Shown: positions 1 through 6,326, counted from the first letter of the stretch. The stretch: 7,067 nucleotides of DNA from Cellvibrionaceae bacterium (GCA_025800435.1 JAOXRV010000523.1:1-7067), one strand, 5' to 3'. Made by a program: numbers and translations. The notes: a model not told the origin generated them from the sequence alone.

Positions 1-1027
1 ACGCGCGCATCTCTCCCTGGTACTGGGCAATGCCTTCGGCCACAATCAGCTCGGCTTTTTTGGCCTCGTTCTCGCGGCTTTTACGATTCTCGTCAATCAC
101 CGAGCGCAGATCGTCCACGGTGTACAGATAGACATCTTGCAGCTCGTCTACCTCGGCCTCAATATCCCGCGGCACCGCAATATCCACCATAAACATGGGC
201 TTGTGCTTGCGCTTTTTTAAGGCCGATTCCACCGCCCCCTTACCCAGCAGCGGCAGCTGGCTGGCGGTGGAAGAGATGACGATATCGGCGCGCTGCAATT
301 GCTCGGGAATATCACTCAGCAAAATCGCCTCGGCGCTGGCGCCCCCGTTGCTGCCTACTTTTAATTCATCGGCCAGGGCCTGGGCCCGGGCCAGGGTGCG
401 GTTGGCCACAATCAGTTTTTTAATGCCGTTGTTGTGCAGGTGTCGGGCCACCAGCTCGATGGTTTCGCCGGCGCCGATTAGCAGCGCGGTATCTTCTTTT
501 AGATCGGAGAAGATCTGCTGGGCCAGGCTGACCGCTGCAAAGGCTACCGATACCGGGTTGGCGCCAATTTGGGTTTCGCTGCGCACCCGCTTGGCGATAT
601 TAAACACCTGCTGAAAGCCATAGTGCAGCCCCCGCCCCACCGTTCCGACCTCGGTGGCATAGGCGTAGGCGTCTTTCATTTGCCCCAAAATTTGTGGCTC
701 ACCCAAGACCAGGGAATCCAAGCCGGCGGCCACCCGCATCATATGCTCTACCGCCGCGCCATCCACCAGACTGTAGTGGTAGGGCTCTATTTGCGCGGCC
801 GAAAGCTGGTGGAACTGGCCCAGCCAGCCAAGCAAGTCATCCGCACCCGCCTGCCCCCAGGTGTATACTTCGGTGCGGTTGCAGGTGGATAAAATAGCCG
901 CCTCTTCCACCGCCAGGGCCTGGCATAGGCCGCGTAGCGCCGCCGCCTGAGTATCGGGCGCAAACGCCACCCGCTCGCGAATATCGACCGGGGCGGTATT
1001 GTGATTAATGCCAAGGGCCAGCAGCAT
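1..1027 (-). CDS. hemA: Glutamyl-tRNA reductase, N-terminal 342 residues (3' end of gene beyond left edge)
   Basis: This cytoplasmic enzyme catalyses the first committed step of the C5 route to tetrapyrroles, the NADPH-dependent reduction of glutamyl-tRNA(Glu) to glutamate-1-semialdehyde. Translating the minus strand from an ATG at 1027 gives MLLALGINHNTAPV, the usual family start. The catalytic cysteine is C49 in STCNRTE. GLDSLVLGEPQILGQ spans about 103-117. The NADPH-binding Rossmann segment has GAGETIELVARHL at about 185-197. VDIAVPRDIE (281-290) and YLYTVDDL (301-308) are also typical. The family is about 420 residues long, so roughly the last 75-80, forming the dimerisation domain, lie outside the window. 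The reading frame is intact to the edge. No clear Shine-Dalgarno precedes the ATG. Residue 166 is Val where enteric HemA has a cysteine (C170) tied to haem binding. In related genomes hemA is followed by prfA, which would lie to the left. Identification is certain from the sequence. Confidence 0.98.
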   Translation of the reverse strand, partial: MLLALGINHNTAPVDIRERVAFAPDTQAAALRGLCQALAVEEAAILSTCNRTEVYTWGQAGADDLLGWLGQFHQLSAAQIEPYHYSLVDGAAVEHMMRVAAGLDSLVLGEPQILGQMKDAYAYATEVGTVGRGLHYGFQQVFNIAKRVRSETQIGANPVSVAFAAVSLAQQIFSDLKEDTALLIGAGETIELVARHLHNNGIKKLIVANRTLARAQALADELKVGSNGGASAEAILLSDIPEQLQRADIVISSTASQLPLLGKGAVESALKKRKHKPMFMVDIAVPRDIEAEVDELQDVYLYTVDDLRSVIDENRKSRENEAKKAELIVAEGIAQYQGEMRA

Positions 1028-1140
1028 GATGGGTTCTAAACTTAAACTTGGGAACAAACAGCCCGCTATTGTCTCTTAAAGCCGAGCCCAGCGCCACTTT
1101 GAGTTAACGCCGGCCGGGCACAGGCAGAAATAGAAATAAC

Positions 1141-1149
1141 TGTTATAGT
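1141..1149 (+). promoter_or_regulatory. Putative extended -10 promoter for the lbcA-lolB-ispE operon
   Basis: The sequence TGTTATAGT fits the extended -10 pattern TGnTATAAT with one mismatch. The hexamer TATAGT is at 1144-1149. The -35 position at 17-bp spacing (1121-1126, CAGGCA) is poor, as is common for extended -10 promoters. A start near 1155-1157 would leave a leader of about 27 nt before the GTG at 1183. This is a motif-based inference. Confidence 0.5.
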
Positions 1150-1182
1150 AAGCACAACCTGAACCTTGAGCATAAGCAGCAC

Positions 1183-2928
1183 GTGTTAATCAATAAATCG
1201 ACTATTGCCTTTGGCCTGGCCGCAAGCCTACTAATGAATGGCTGCAGCAACCAGCCCCAAGCCCCGGTGAGCGAACCGGCCCCAGCGCCGCTGGTCAAAG
1301 CAGAGGAGCCACTGCCAGCGGCCCCCTTTAGCCAGGACAGCCTGTACGCACTGATGGTGGCCGAGATGGCTGGGCGCCGAGGCGATATCGACCTGGCCCT
1401 GCGCAACTACCTTGAGCAAGCCCAGCAGACCCGCGACCTGGGTATAGTCACCCGCACCACCCAGATTGCACGCCAGCTGCGCCGCCCAATTGAAACCATA
1501 GAAGCGGTGGAACTGTGGCTGGAGCTGGAGCCCAACAGTGCCGAAGCCCTGTTTATCGCCTCCACCGAGCTGCTCAACGCCAAACAATACCTGCGCGCAC
1601 TGGAGCACTCTATCACCCTGGAGCGGGCCCACAACCAGCCCCTATACCTAACCATTGCCAGCCGCGCCAGCGCCGATAACGACATCACCCTGCCGACCTT
1701 GGCCGAGCGTATGGCCAAGTTGCTGGCCGAGCGTGGCGAGGGCGATGACCCCGCCAATGCAGAGCTAATTACCGCCCGCGCCATTGCCCTGCAACGCAGC
1801 GCGCCAGAGCAGAGCCTGCAATTGGCGCGCCGGGCCCAGCAGCTAGACCCGGAGTTTATTACTGCGGCAATTGTCGAGGCTAAAACTCTGCAACAGCTAG
1901 AGCGCACCGACGAGGCCCGCCGCTACCTGCAAAAAAAGCTGGATAAACACCCCAATAACAAGCGCCTGCGACTGCAGTATGCGCGCCTGCTGGCCTATGA
2001 AGATCTGCCCCAAGCGGAGCGGCAATTCGCCGACCTGCACCAGCAGTACCCCAAGGACAAAGAGCTGCAACTGGCCTATGCCTTGGTGCTGTACGAGCTG
2101 GGCAAGGCCGATGCCGCCGAAGCCCAGTTTAACGAACTGCTTGATCACCCAAAAAGCTACTCCATGGCCAACTATTATTTGGGCCGCATCGCCATGGGCC
2201 GGGAGCAGCCCCAGGTGGCGCTGGGCTATTTTAATGAAGTGGAAGTAGGCAATTCCAACTACCTGCCGGCCTGGGTGTTTCGCAGCGACATCTTAGTGCA
2301 GCAGGGGCAGATAAAAGAGGCCCTGCAAATGCAGGTCGACTCGGCCCAGGCCTTCCCCGAGCTGGCCTCGCGCTTTTTGCTGGTCACCGTGGAATCCCTC
2401 AATCGCTTTGGCCAACGCAAGCTGGCGCTAGAGCTGCTCAACCGCGGCCTTGAGCAAGAGCCAGACAATCGCAAACTGCGCTACACCCGCGCCTTGAGCC
2501 TAGAAAAACAGGGCCAATACGACGCCATGGAGGCAGACTTTCGCCACCTGCTTAAACTCGACCCCGAGGATGCCTCGGCCCTAAATGCCCTGGGTTACAC
2601 CCTGGCCAGCCGGGGCCAGCGCCTGCAAGAGGCCGAAGCGCTGATTAAACATGCCTACCAACTCGACCCCCAAGACCCTGCCATTATCGACAGCATGGGC
2701 TGGATCAGCTATCTACAGGGCCGCTTGGAGGATGCCCTAGATTATTTGCGCCGAGCCATGTCCATCTACCCAGACCCGGAAATTGCCGCCCACTTAGGTG
2801 AGGTTTTGTGGCAGCTCGGCCAGCGGCAAGAAGCCCTTAAAGTATGGCGCCAAGGGCTAGAGCTGGAGCCACAGAGCAAACACATCACCACCACAATGGA
2901 GCGGCTCAAAGCCAGCTTTGAGCCCTAA
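1183..2928 (+). CDS. lbcA: TPR-repeat outer-membrane lipoprotein, LbcA-like (CtpA protease partner)
   Basis: This is a 581-residue lipoprotein starting at GTG. An N-terminal signal peptide (K5, then a hydrophobic stretch 8-18) ends at C21 in LLMNGC, an imperfect lipobox with Met at -3 and Asn at -2. A Pro/Ala-rich linker (about 24-48) is followed by helical TPR repeats to the C-terminus. Clear examples are around 205-223, 235-257, 295-320, 433-461, 463-495 and 499-530, including DPAIIDSMGWISYLQGR and the closing AAHLGEVLWQLGQRQEAL. The same position between hemA and lolB is held in Pseudomonas aeruginosa by LbcA (PA4667), which binds the periplasmic C-terminal processing protease CtpA and delivers cell-wall cross-link hydrolases to it. 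The LbcA role here is inferred from position, lipoprotein signal and TPR architecture. No good Shine-Dalgarno precedes the GTG, and no alternative in-frame ATG or GTG lies just upstream. lolB begins 6 nt after the stop, so the genes are probably co-transcribed. Confidence 0.85.
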   Translation: MLINKSTIAFGLAASLLMNGCSNQPQAPVSEPAPAPLVKAEEPLPAAPFSQDSLYALMVAEMAGRRGDIDLALRNYLEQAQQTRDLGIVTRTTQIARQLRRPIETIEAVELWLELEPNSAEALFIASTELLNAKQYLRALEHSITLERAHNQPLYLTIASRASADNDITLPTLAERMAKLLAERGEGDDPANAELITARAIALQRSAPEQSLQLARRAQQLDPEFITAAIVEAKTLQQLERTDEARRYLQKKLDKHPNNKRLRLQYARLLAYEDLPQAERQFADLHQQYPKDKELQLAYALVLYELGKADAAEAQFNELLDHPKSYSMANYYLGRIAMGREQPQVALGYFNEVEVGNSNYLPAWVFRSDILVQQGQIKEALQMQVDSAQAFPELASRFLLVTVESLNRFGQRKLALELLNRGLEQEPDNRKLRYTRALSLEKQGQYDAMEADFRHLLKLDPEDASALNALGYTLASRGQRLQEAEALIKHAYQLDPQDPAIIDSMGWISYLQGRLEDALDYLRRAMSIYPDPEIAAHLGEVLWQLGQRQEALKVWRQGLELEPQSKHITTTMERLKASFEP

Positions 2929-2934
2929 TACAAG

Positions 2935-3495
2935 ATGAAACCTTTTATTTTTGCCCTCTGCGCCCTGGCACTGGGCGCCTGTAGCAATATACCAAGCCCA
3001 AGCCACGAGCAGCCGCGCAGCGAGCAATTGGCGGCCATGGATAACTGGCGCCTGCGCGGCAAACTGGGAATAAAAAGCCCCGAACAAAGCGGCTCGGGTT
3101 TTATCGACTGGCGCCAACAGGGCGAGCAACTGCGAATTAAGCTCAGCGGCCCACTGGGCCAGGGCACGGTGATTATCGAAGGCAGTAACGGCCAACTGTC
3201 GCTGCAGCACAGCGAGGCGGCCGGCCCACAAAACCCAGTGCAGCTACTGCAGCAACATTACGGCTGGCAGTTGCCGGCGGGGGAACTGCGCCACTGGGTG
3301 CTGGGCCTGCCCGCCCCCAACAGCAACTACCAAGCCCAGTGGGACGATAAAACCGGGCTGCTGCAAAGCTTGCAACAGGCCCACTGGCAACTGCACTATA
3401 AGCGCTATACCCGCCATCGCACGCCGCTGCCAGAAAAACTGGTACTGGAGCGCGATACGGTCAAGTTGACCCTGATTATCAAACGGTGGAATTAG
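2935..3495 (+). CDS. lolB: Outer-membrane lipoprotein insertion protein LolB
   Basis: LolB is the outer-membrane receptor that takes lipoproteins from the periplasmic carrier LolA and inserts them into the outer membrane. It is itself a lipoprotein. The 186-residue product has a short signal peptide and a good lipobox LGAC with the lipidated cysteine at C16. NWRLRGKLGIKSP (38-50) forms an early strand of the half-open beta barrel. SGPLGQGTV (71-79) corresponds to the protruding loop whose exposed leucine (L68 of mature E. coli LolB) is needed for membrane insertion, and L74 is in that position. HWVLGLPAP (about 100-108 of the mature chain) matches the family WxLGLP motif. The length is close to E. 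coli LolB (207). There is no obvious Shine-Dalgarno before ATG 2935, and with the upstream stop only 6 nt away translation is probably coupled to the TPR gene. The 3' end overlaps the ispE start. Confidence 0.96.
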   Translation: MKPFIFALCALALGACSNIPSPSHEQPRSEQLAAMDNWRLRGKLGIKSPEQSGSGFIDWRQQGEQLRIKLSGPLGQGTVIIEGSNGQLSLQHSEAAGPQNPVQLLQQHYGWQLPAGELRHWVLGLPAPNSNYQAQWDDKTGLLQSLQQAHWQLHYKRYTRHRTPLPEKLVLERDTVKLTLIIKRWN

Positions 3496-4331
3496 TGCCC
3501 CCAGCCCTGTGTTTGCCGGCTCCGGCCAAGCTCAACCTGTTTTTACATATCACCGGCCGCAGGCGTGACGGCTACCACCGGCTACAAACCCTGTTTCAGC
3601 TGCTGGATCACGGCGACGAGCTGGAATTTAGCCCCCGCAGCGACGGCCTGATCACCCTGGCACCCGAGTTTGCCGATATTGCCCTGGCCGACAATCTGGT
3701 CTACCGGGCCGCGCGCCTGCTGCAACAACACAGCGCCTGCTCACTCGGAGCCGATATTGTGCTGCATAAAAATCTGCCCGCCGGCGGCGGCATCGGCGGC
3801 GGCAGCAGCGATGCCGCCACCACCCTGGTAGGGCTTAACAAGCTCTGGCAAACCGGCCTTAGCGAAGACCAGTTGGCCGAGCTGGGGCTGACCCTGGGCG
3901 CGGACGTGCCGGTGTTTGTAAGGGGCCAGAGCGCCTGGGCCGAGGGTGTGGGCGAGCAGCTGCAAGCCATTGAATTAGAAGAGAAATGGTATCTGGTACT
4001 GGCCCCAGACTGCCACGTTTCGACGGCCGAGATTTTTTCCAATAAAGATTTGACAAGAGACACATCGGCCATTACAGTAGCGGCCTTTCTTGAGCAGGGT
4101 GGTCGAAATGACTGCCAGGCGCTGGTCTGCAAACTCTACCCAGAGGTGGCAGAAGCGATTGATTGGCTCGGCCAATTTTCACCAGCCCAACTGACGGGAA
4201 CCGGCGCTTGTGTGTTTGCCAGCTTTACCAACCGGGAAGCGGCAGCGGAGGTTTTCAAGCAGAGACCGGCACACTTTAAGGGCTTTATTGCCCGCGGAGT
4301 TGCACAGTCACCGATCCGGGCCTATCTTTAG
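3495..4331 (+). CDS. ispE: 4-diphosphocytidyl-2-C-methyl-D-erythritol kinase
   Basis: This cytoplasmic GHMP-superfamily kinase phosphorylates CDP-methylerythritol with ATP, the fourth step of the MEP pathway to isopentenyl diphosphate. From GTG 3495 the product is 278 residues, a normal family length. Visible motifs are PAPAKLNLFLHI (8-19, active-site K12), the glycine-rich ATP loop GGGIGGGSSDA (97-107), LGADVPVF with catalytic D137, and the C-terminal GHMP motif LTGTGACVFA (233-242). Two in-frame GTG codons are possible starts, 3486 and 3495. I chose 3495 because GGTGGA (3485-3490) sits 4 nt upstream as a Shine-Dalgarno and because the resulting N-terminus better fits the family. GTG 3486 would add three residues and has no ribosome-binding sequence. 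The chosen start shares one base with the lolB stop (TAGTG), implying translational coupling. The stop lies 13 nt before tRNA-Gln. Confidence 0.96.
   Translation: MPPALCLPAPAKLNLFLHITGRRRDGYHRLQTLFQLLDHGDELEFSPRSDGLITLAPEFADIALADNLVYRAARLLQQHSACSLGADIVLHKNLPAGGGIGGGSSDAATTLVGLNKLWQTGLSEDQLAELGLTLGADVPVFVRGQSAWAEGVGEQLQAIELEEKWYLVLAPDCHVSTAEIFSNKDLTRDTSAITVAAFLEQGGRNDCQALVCKLYPEVAEAIDWLGQFSPAQLTGTGACVFASFTNREAAAEVFKQRPAHFKGFIARGVAQSPIRAYL
4300..4328 (+). promoter_or_regulatory. Possible tRNA-Gln promoter inside the ispE 3' end
   Basis: TTGCAC (4300-4305) and TATCTT (4323-4328) are separated by exactly 17 bp and would start transcription about 10 nt before the mature tRNA. Each hexamer is only a partial consensus match (3/6 and 4/6), and no GC-rich discriminator follows. 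The alternative is that the tRNA is cut out of the ispE operon transcript. This is a weak inference from spacing. Confidence 0.25.
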
Positions 4332-4344
4332 CTCAAGCTTTTAC

Positions 4345-4419
4345 TGGGGTGTAGCCAAGCGGTAAGGCAGCGGGTTTTGATCCCGTCATGCGAAGGTTCG
4401 AATCCTTCCACCCCAGCCA
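4345..4419 (+). tRNA. tRNA-Gln (anticodon UUG)
   Basis: This 75-nt sequence folds as a complete tRNA. The acceptor stem TGGGGTG (4345-4351) pairs perfectly with CACCCCA (4409-4415), including the U1-A72 pair typical of bacterial tRNA-Gln. The anticodon stem GCGGG/CCCGT encloses the loop TTTTGAT with anticodon TTG at 4377-4379. The T arm is GAAGG-TTCGAAT-CCTTC. The discriminator is G (4416) and CCA (4417-4419) is encoded. It decodes CAA and, by wobble, CAG. The same tRNA-Gln lies between ispE and prs in Pseudomonas. No terminator with a stem and T-tract is visible directly downstream, so the transcript may continue toward prs. Confidence 0.97.
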
Positions 4420-4468
4420 TCTTCCCTTACTTTCTCGCAGCCACCACTGCTTAGCAATCCGCGCCAAA

Positions 4469-4586
4469 TGCCTGTTTAGCCTGGCTCAGACGCCCAAAAA
4501 TCCACCTATTTTGCTTTTATCCCCAGGCAAAACAAGGTAGACTGCGCGCCCCTGATTTTGCCTGGACAGCACAGGTAACAGGCAAA
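4469..4586. repeat. Cluster of four CAGGCA/TGCCTG repeats upstream of prs
   Basis: The six-base core appears as TGCCTG at 4469-4474, CAGGCA at 4524-4529, TGCCTG at 4559-4564 and CAGGCA at 4579-4584. The second and third copies extend to a perfect 10-bp inverted repeat, CCAGGCAAAA (4523-4532) with TTTTGCCTGG (4556-4565), which flanks the predicted -10 element of prs. The third and fourth extend to an 8-bp inverted repeat (TTTGCCTG 4557-4564 with CAGGCAAA 4579-4586) that could form a hairpin in the leader RNA. The repeats are seen directly. Function as an operator or RNA switch is inference. Confidence 0.6.
4538..4550 (+). promoter_or_regulatory. Putative prs promoter: -10 with GC-rich discriminator
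   Basis: TAGACT (4538-4543) is a reasonable -10 hexamer, followed directly by GCGCGCC. A GC-rich discriminator is a known mark of promoters repressed by ppGpp, fitting a gene whose product feeds nucleotide synthesis. The -35 is weak: TTGCTT (4511-4516) is 21 bp away, which is too far, and the 17-bp position holds TTTTAT (4515-4520). A start near 4550 would give a leader of about 73 nt. Confidence 0.4.
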
Positions 4587-4622
4587 CCGTGTAGACCCAA
4601 AGGTAAACCCGAAGGAAACGCC

Positions 4623-5564
4623 GTGGCTGATTTAATGGTTTTTACCGGAAACGCAAATCCGGAACTCGCGAACAAGATTACTCAACGCCTGGGCATTCCC
4701 CTGGGCGATGCTACTGTAAGCCAATTCTCAGACGGCGAAATTGCAGTAGAGGTCAACGAGAATGTACGCGGCCGCGACGTATTTGTAGTGCAGTCCACCT
4801 GCGCCCCCACCAACGACAACCTGATGGAGCTGATCGTTATGGTGGACGCCCTGCGCCGGGCCTCGGCCGGCCGCATTACCGCGGTAGTGCCCTACTTCGG
4901 TTACGCCCGCCAAGACCGCCGAGTGCGTTCTTCACGGGTGCCAATCAGCGCCAAGGTAGTCGCAGATATGATGGTCGGTGTCGGCGTCGACCGGGTGCTG
5001 ACCGTCGACCTACACGCGGAACAGATCCAGGGCTTTTTTGATGTGCCGGTGGATAACGTCTACGCCTCGCCGGTGCTGCTGGACGATATCAATCGCCAGA
5101 AGCATGAAAACCTGGTGGTGGTCTCCCCCGATATCGGCGGTGTAGTGCGCGCCCGGGCAGTGGCCAAGCAGCTGGATGTAGACCTGGCGATTATCGATAA
5201 GCGCCGCCCCAGCGCCAATGTGGCCGAAGTTATGAATTTGATCGGTGAGGTCGATGGCCGCACCTGTCTGCTGGTGGACGATATGGTCGACACCGCCGGC
5301 ACCCTGTGCAACGCCGCCGCCGCCCTGAAAGAGCGCGGCGCCACCAAAGTCGTGGCCTACTGTACCCACCCGGTGCTGTCGGGCAACGCACTCAACAATT
5401 TAACTAACTCGACACTGGATGAAATGGTGGTCGCCGACTCCATTCCACTCAACCCCGAGATTAAAGCACTGGGCATTGTGCGCCAGTTGACCCTGTCGGG
5501 CATGCTGGCCGAAGCCATGCGCCGCCTGGCCAATGAAGAATCCTTGAGCGCAATGTTCCGCTAG
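4623..5564 (+). CDS. prs: Ribose-phosphate pyrophosphokinase (PRPP synthase)
   Basis: This cytoplasmic enzyme transfers pyrophosphate from ATP to ribose 5-phosphate, making PRPP for purine, pyrimidine, NAD, histidine and tryptophan synthesis. The 313-residue product matches the class I bacterial family (E. coli 315). It has FSDGEIAVEVNENVRG (35-50), STCAPTNDNLMEL (58-70), the ATP-binding YFGYARQDR (91-99), catalytic H131 in DLHAEQIQGFFD (129-140), VSPDIGGVVRAR (167-178), K193 in IIDKRRPSANV, and the PRPP loop DDMVDTAGT (219-227). The chain ends with the usual NEESLSAMF. The start is GTG 4623, giving MADLMVF. It is favoured by AAGGA (4612-4616), 6 nt upstream, over the internal ATG at 4635. 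It is preceded by its own probable promoter and repeat cluster and is followed by an intrinsic terminator. No key residue is missing. Confidence 0.99.
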   Translation: MADLMVFTGNANPELANKITQRLGIPLGDATVSQFSDGEIAVEVNENVRGRDVFVVQSTCAPTNDNLMELIVMVDALRRASAGRITAVVPYFGYARQDRRVRSSRVPISAKVVADMMVGVGVDRVLTVDLHAEQIQGFFDVPVDNVYASPVLLDDINRQKHENLVVVSPDIGGVVRARAVAKQLDVDLAIIDKRRPSANVAEVMNLIGEVDGRTCLLVDDMVDTAGTLCNAAAALKERGATKVVAYCTHPVLSGNALNNLTNSTLDEMVVADSIPLNPEIKALGIVRQLTLSGMLAEAMRRLANEESLSAMFR

Positions 5565-5586
5565 AGCATTACACTCAAGCTACAAC

Positions 5587-5608
5587 CTCGGCCCCGGCCG
5601 AGTTTTTT
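5587..5608 (+). terminator. Intrinsic terminator after prs
   Basis: CTCGGC (5587-5592) pairs with GCCGAG (5597-5602) around a CCCG loop, followed by six T residues (5603-5608). It lies 22 nt after the prs stop and should end the prs transcript. Some read-through into rplY is possible because no convincing separate rplY promoter is visible. Confidence 0.85.
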
Positions 5609-5612
5609 AACC

Positions 5613-5641
5613 CCGCTGTTTCTGGTCGCAAGAAACAGCGG
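5613..5641 (+). promoter_or_regulatory. Perfect 11-bp hairpin in the rplY leader
   Basis: CCGCTGTTTCT (5613-5623) is exactly complementary to AGAAACAGCGG (5631-5641), with a 7-nt loop GGTCGCA. There is no T-tract on either strand, so it is not an intrinsic terminator. It ends 9 nt before the rplY Shine-Dalgarno GAGGA (5651-5655) and 20 nt before the ATG. E. coli rplY is known to be under autogenous translational control by L25 acting on its own leader. A similar role for this hairpin is an inference from its position. Protection of the mRNA 5' end or a pause site are alternatives. Confidence 0.6.
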
Positions 5642-5661
5642 AAGACAGATGAGGAATAATC

Positions 5662-6306
5662 ATGTCTGACGATTTTAAATTAAATGCTTTACCCCGTGAC
5701 GTTTCAGGGAAAGGTGCGAGCCGCCGCCTGCGTCGTCTGGAAAACAAAGTACCCGCGATTGTTTACGGCGGCAAGAAAAAGCCTGCCCAAATCACCGTTG
5801 CCCACAACGAGCTGATCAAGCACCTGGAAAACGAAGCGTTTTACTCGCACATTATCGAGCTGGACATCGATGGCAAGAGCGAGAACGTGATCTTAAAAGA
5901 CCTACAGCGTCACCCCGCCAAGGCCTTGATCATTCACGCCGACTTCCTGCGTGTTTCCAAGACCAAGAAGTTCAAGACCACTGTACCGCTACACTTCATT
6001 AATGAAGATAGCTGTGAAGCAGTTAAGCTCCAGGGCGGCACCATCTCTCACAAGATGACCGAGCTGGAAATTACCTGTCTGCCAGCCGACCTGCCCGAGT
6101 TTATCGAAGTAGACTTTGCCAATGTTGAGCTGGGCGCGGTTATCCATATCTCCGACCTGAAGCTGCCCAAGGGCGTTGAGTCTGTGGCCTTAAGCCACGG
6201 TGACGACCACGACCTGCCAGTCGCTGCGGTGAACAAGCCCAAGAGCTCTGGCGCCAGCAACGAAGCCGAAGAAAGCGAAGACAGCGGCGAGGAAGCTGGC
6301 GAGTAA
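5662..6306 (+). CDS. rplY: 50S ribosomal protein L25, long Ctc/TL5 form
   Basis: L25 binds 5S rRNA in the central protuberance of the large ribosomal subunit. The product is 214 residues, the long two-domain general-stress (Ctc/TL5) form, against the single-domain 94-residue enteric L25. The N-terminal 5S-binding domain (about 5-98) shows GKGASRRLRRLENKVPAIVYG (17-36 region), KDLQRHPAKALIIHADFLRV (79-98) and basic patches. The C-terminal beta domain spans about 104-190, with VPLHF (108-112) and VELGAVIHISDLKLPKGVE (155-173). The tail from about 193 is low-complexity and acidic (EAEESEDSGEEAGE) and likely disordered, as in many long L25 proteins. ATG 5662 is set by a good Shine-Dalgarno GAGGA 6 nt upstream. 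A terminator follows 20 nt after the stop. The gene therefore looks like a single-gene transcription unit or one fed by read-through from prs. Confidence 0.97.
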   Translation: MSDDFKLNALPRDVSGKGASRRLRRLENKVPAIVYGGKKKPAQITVAHNELIKHLENEAFYSHIIELDIDGKSENVILKDLQRHPAKALIIHADFLRVSKTKKFKTTVPLHFINEDSCEAVKLQGGTISHKMTELEITCLPADLPEFIEVDFANVELGAVIHISDLKLPKGVESVALSHGDDHDLPVAAVNKPKSSGASNEAEESEDSGEEAGE

Positions 6307-6326
6307 TCTCCGGCCCCTGCCCACAA

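Noticed and set aside
195..614. 139-codon plus-strand frame and overlapping frames at 569-897
   Set aside because: They lie antisense to hemA, whose minus-strand translation matches the family without a break. They have no ribosome-binding site and no recognisable motif.
1231..1907. Long minus-strand frames (133 and 166 codons) inside the TPR gene
   Set aside because: These are open frames caused by GC-rich codon bias in the opposite strand of a well-supported lipoprotein gene. Their translations look like shadow sequence.
4345..4419. tRNA-Gln as an integration site for a mobile element
   Set aside because: No second copy of the tRNA 3' end and no integrase or phage gene is seen. The flanking genes keep their normal order.
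5010..5369. 119-codon minus-strand frame inside prs
   Set aside because: It is the antisense of the highly conserved PRPP synthase coding region and has Gly/His-rich shadow composition.
5613..5641. Leader hairpin as a second terminator for prs or a bidirectional terminator
   Set aside because: Neither strand has a T-tract directly after the stem.
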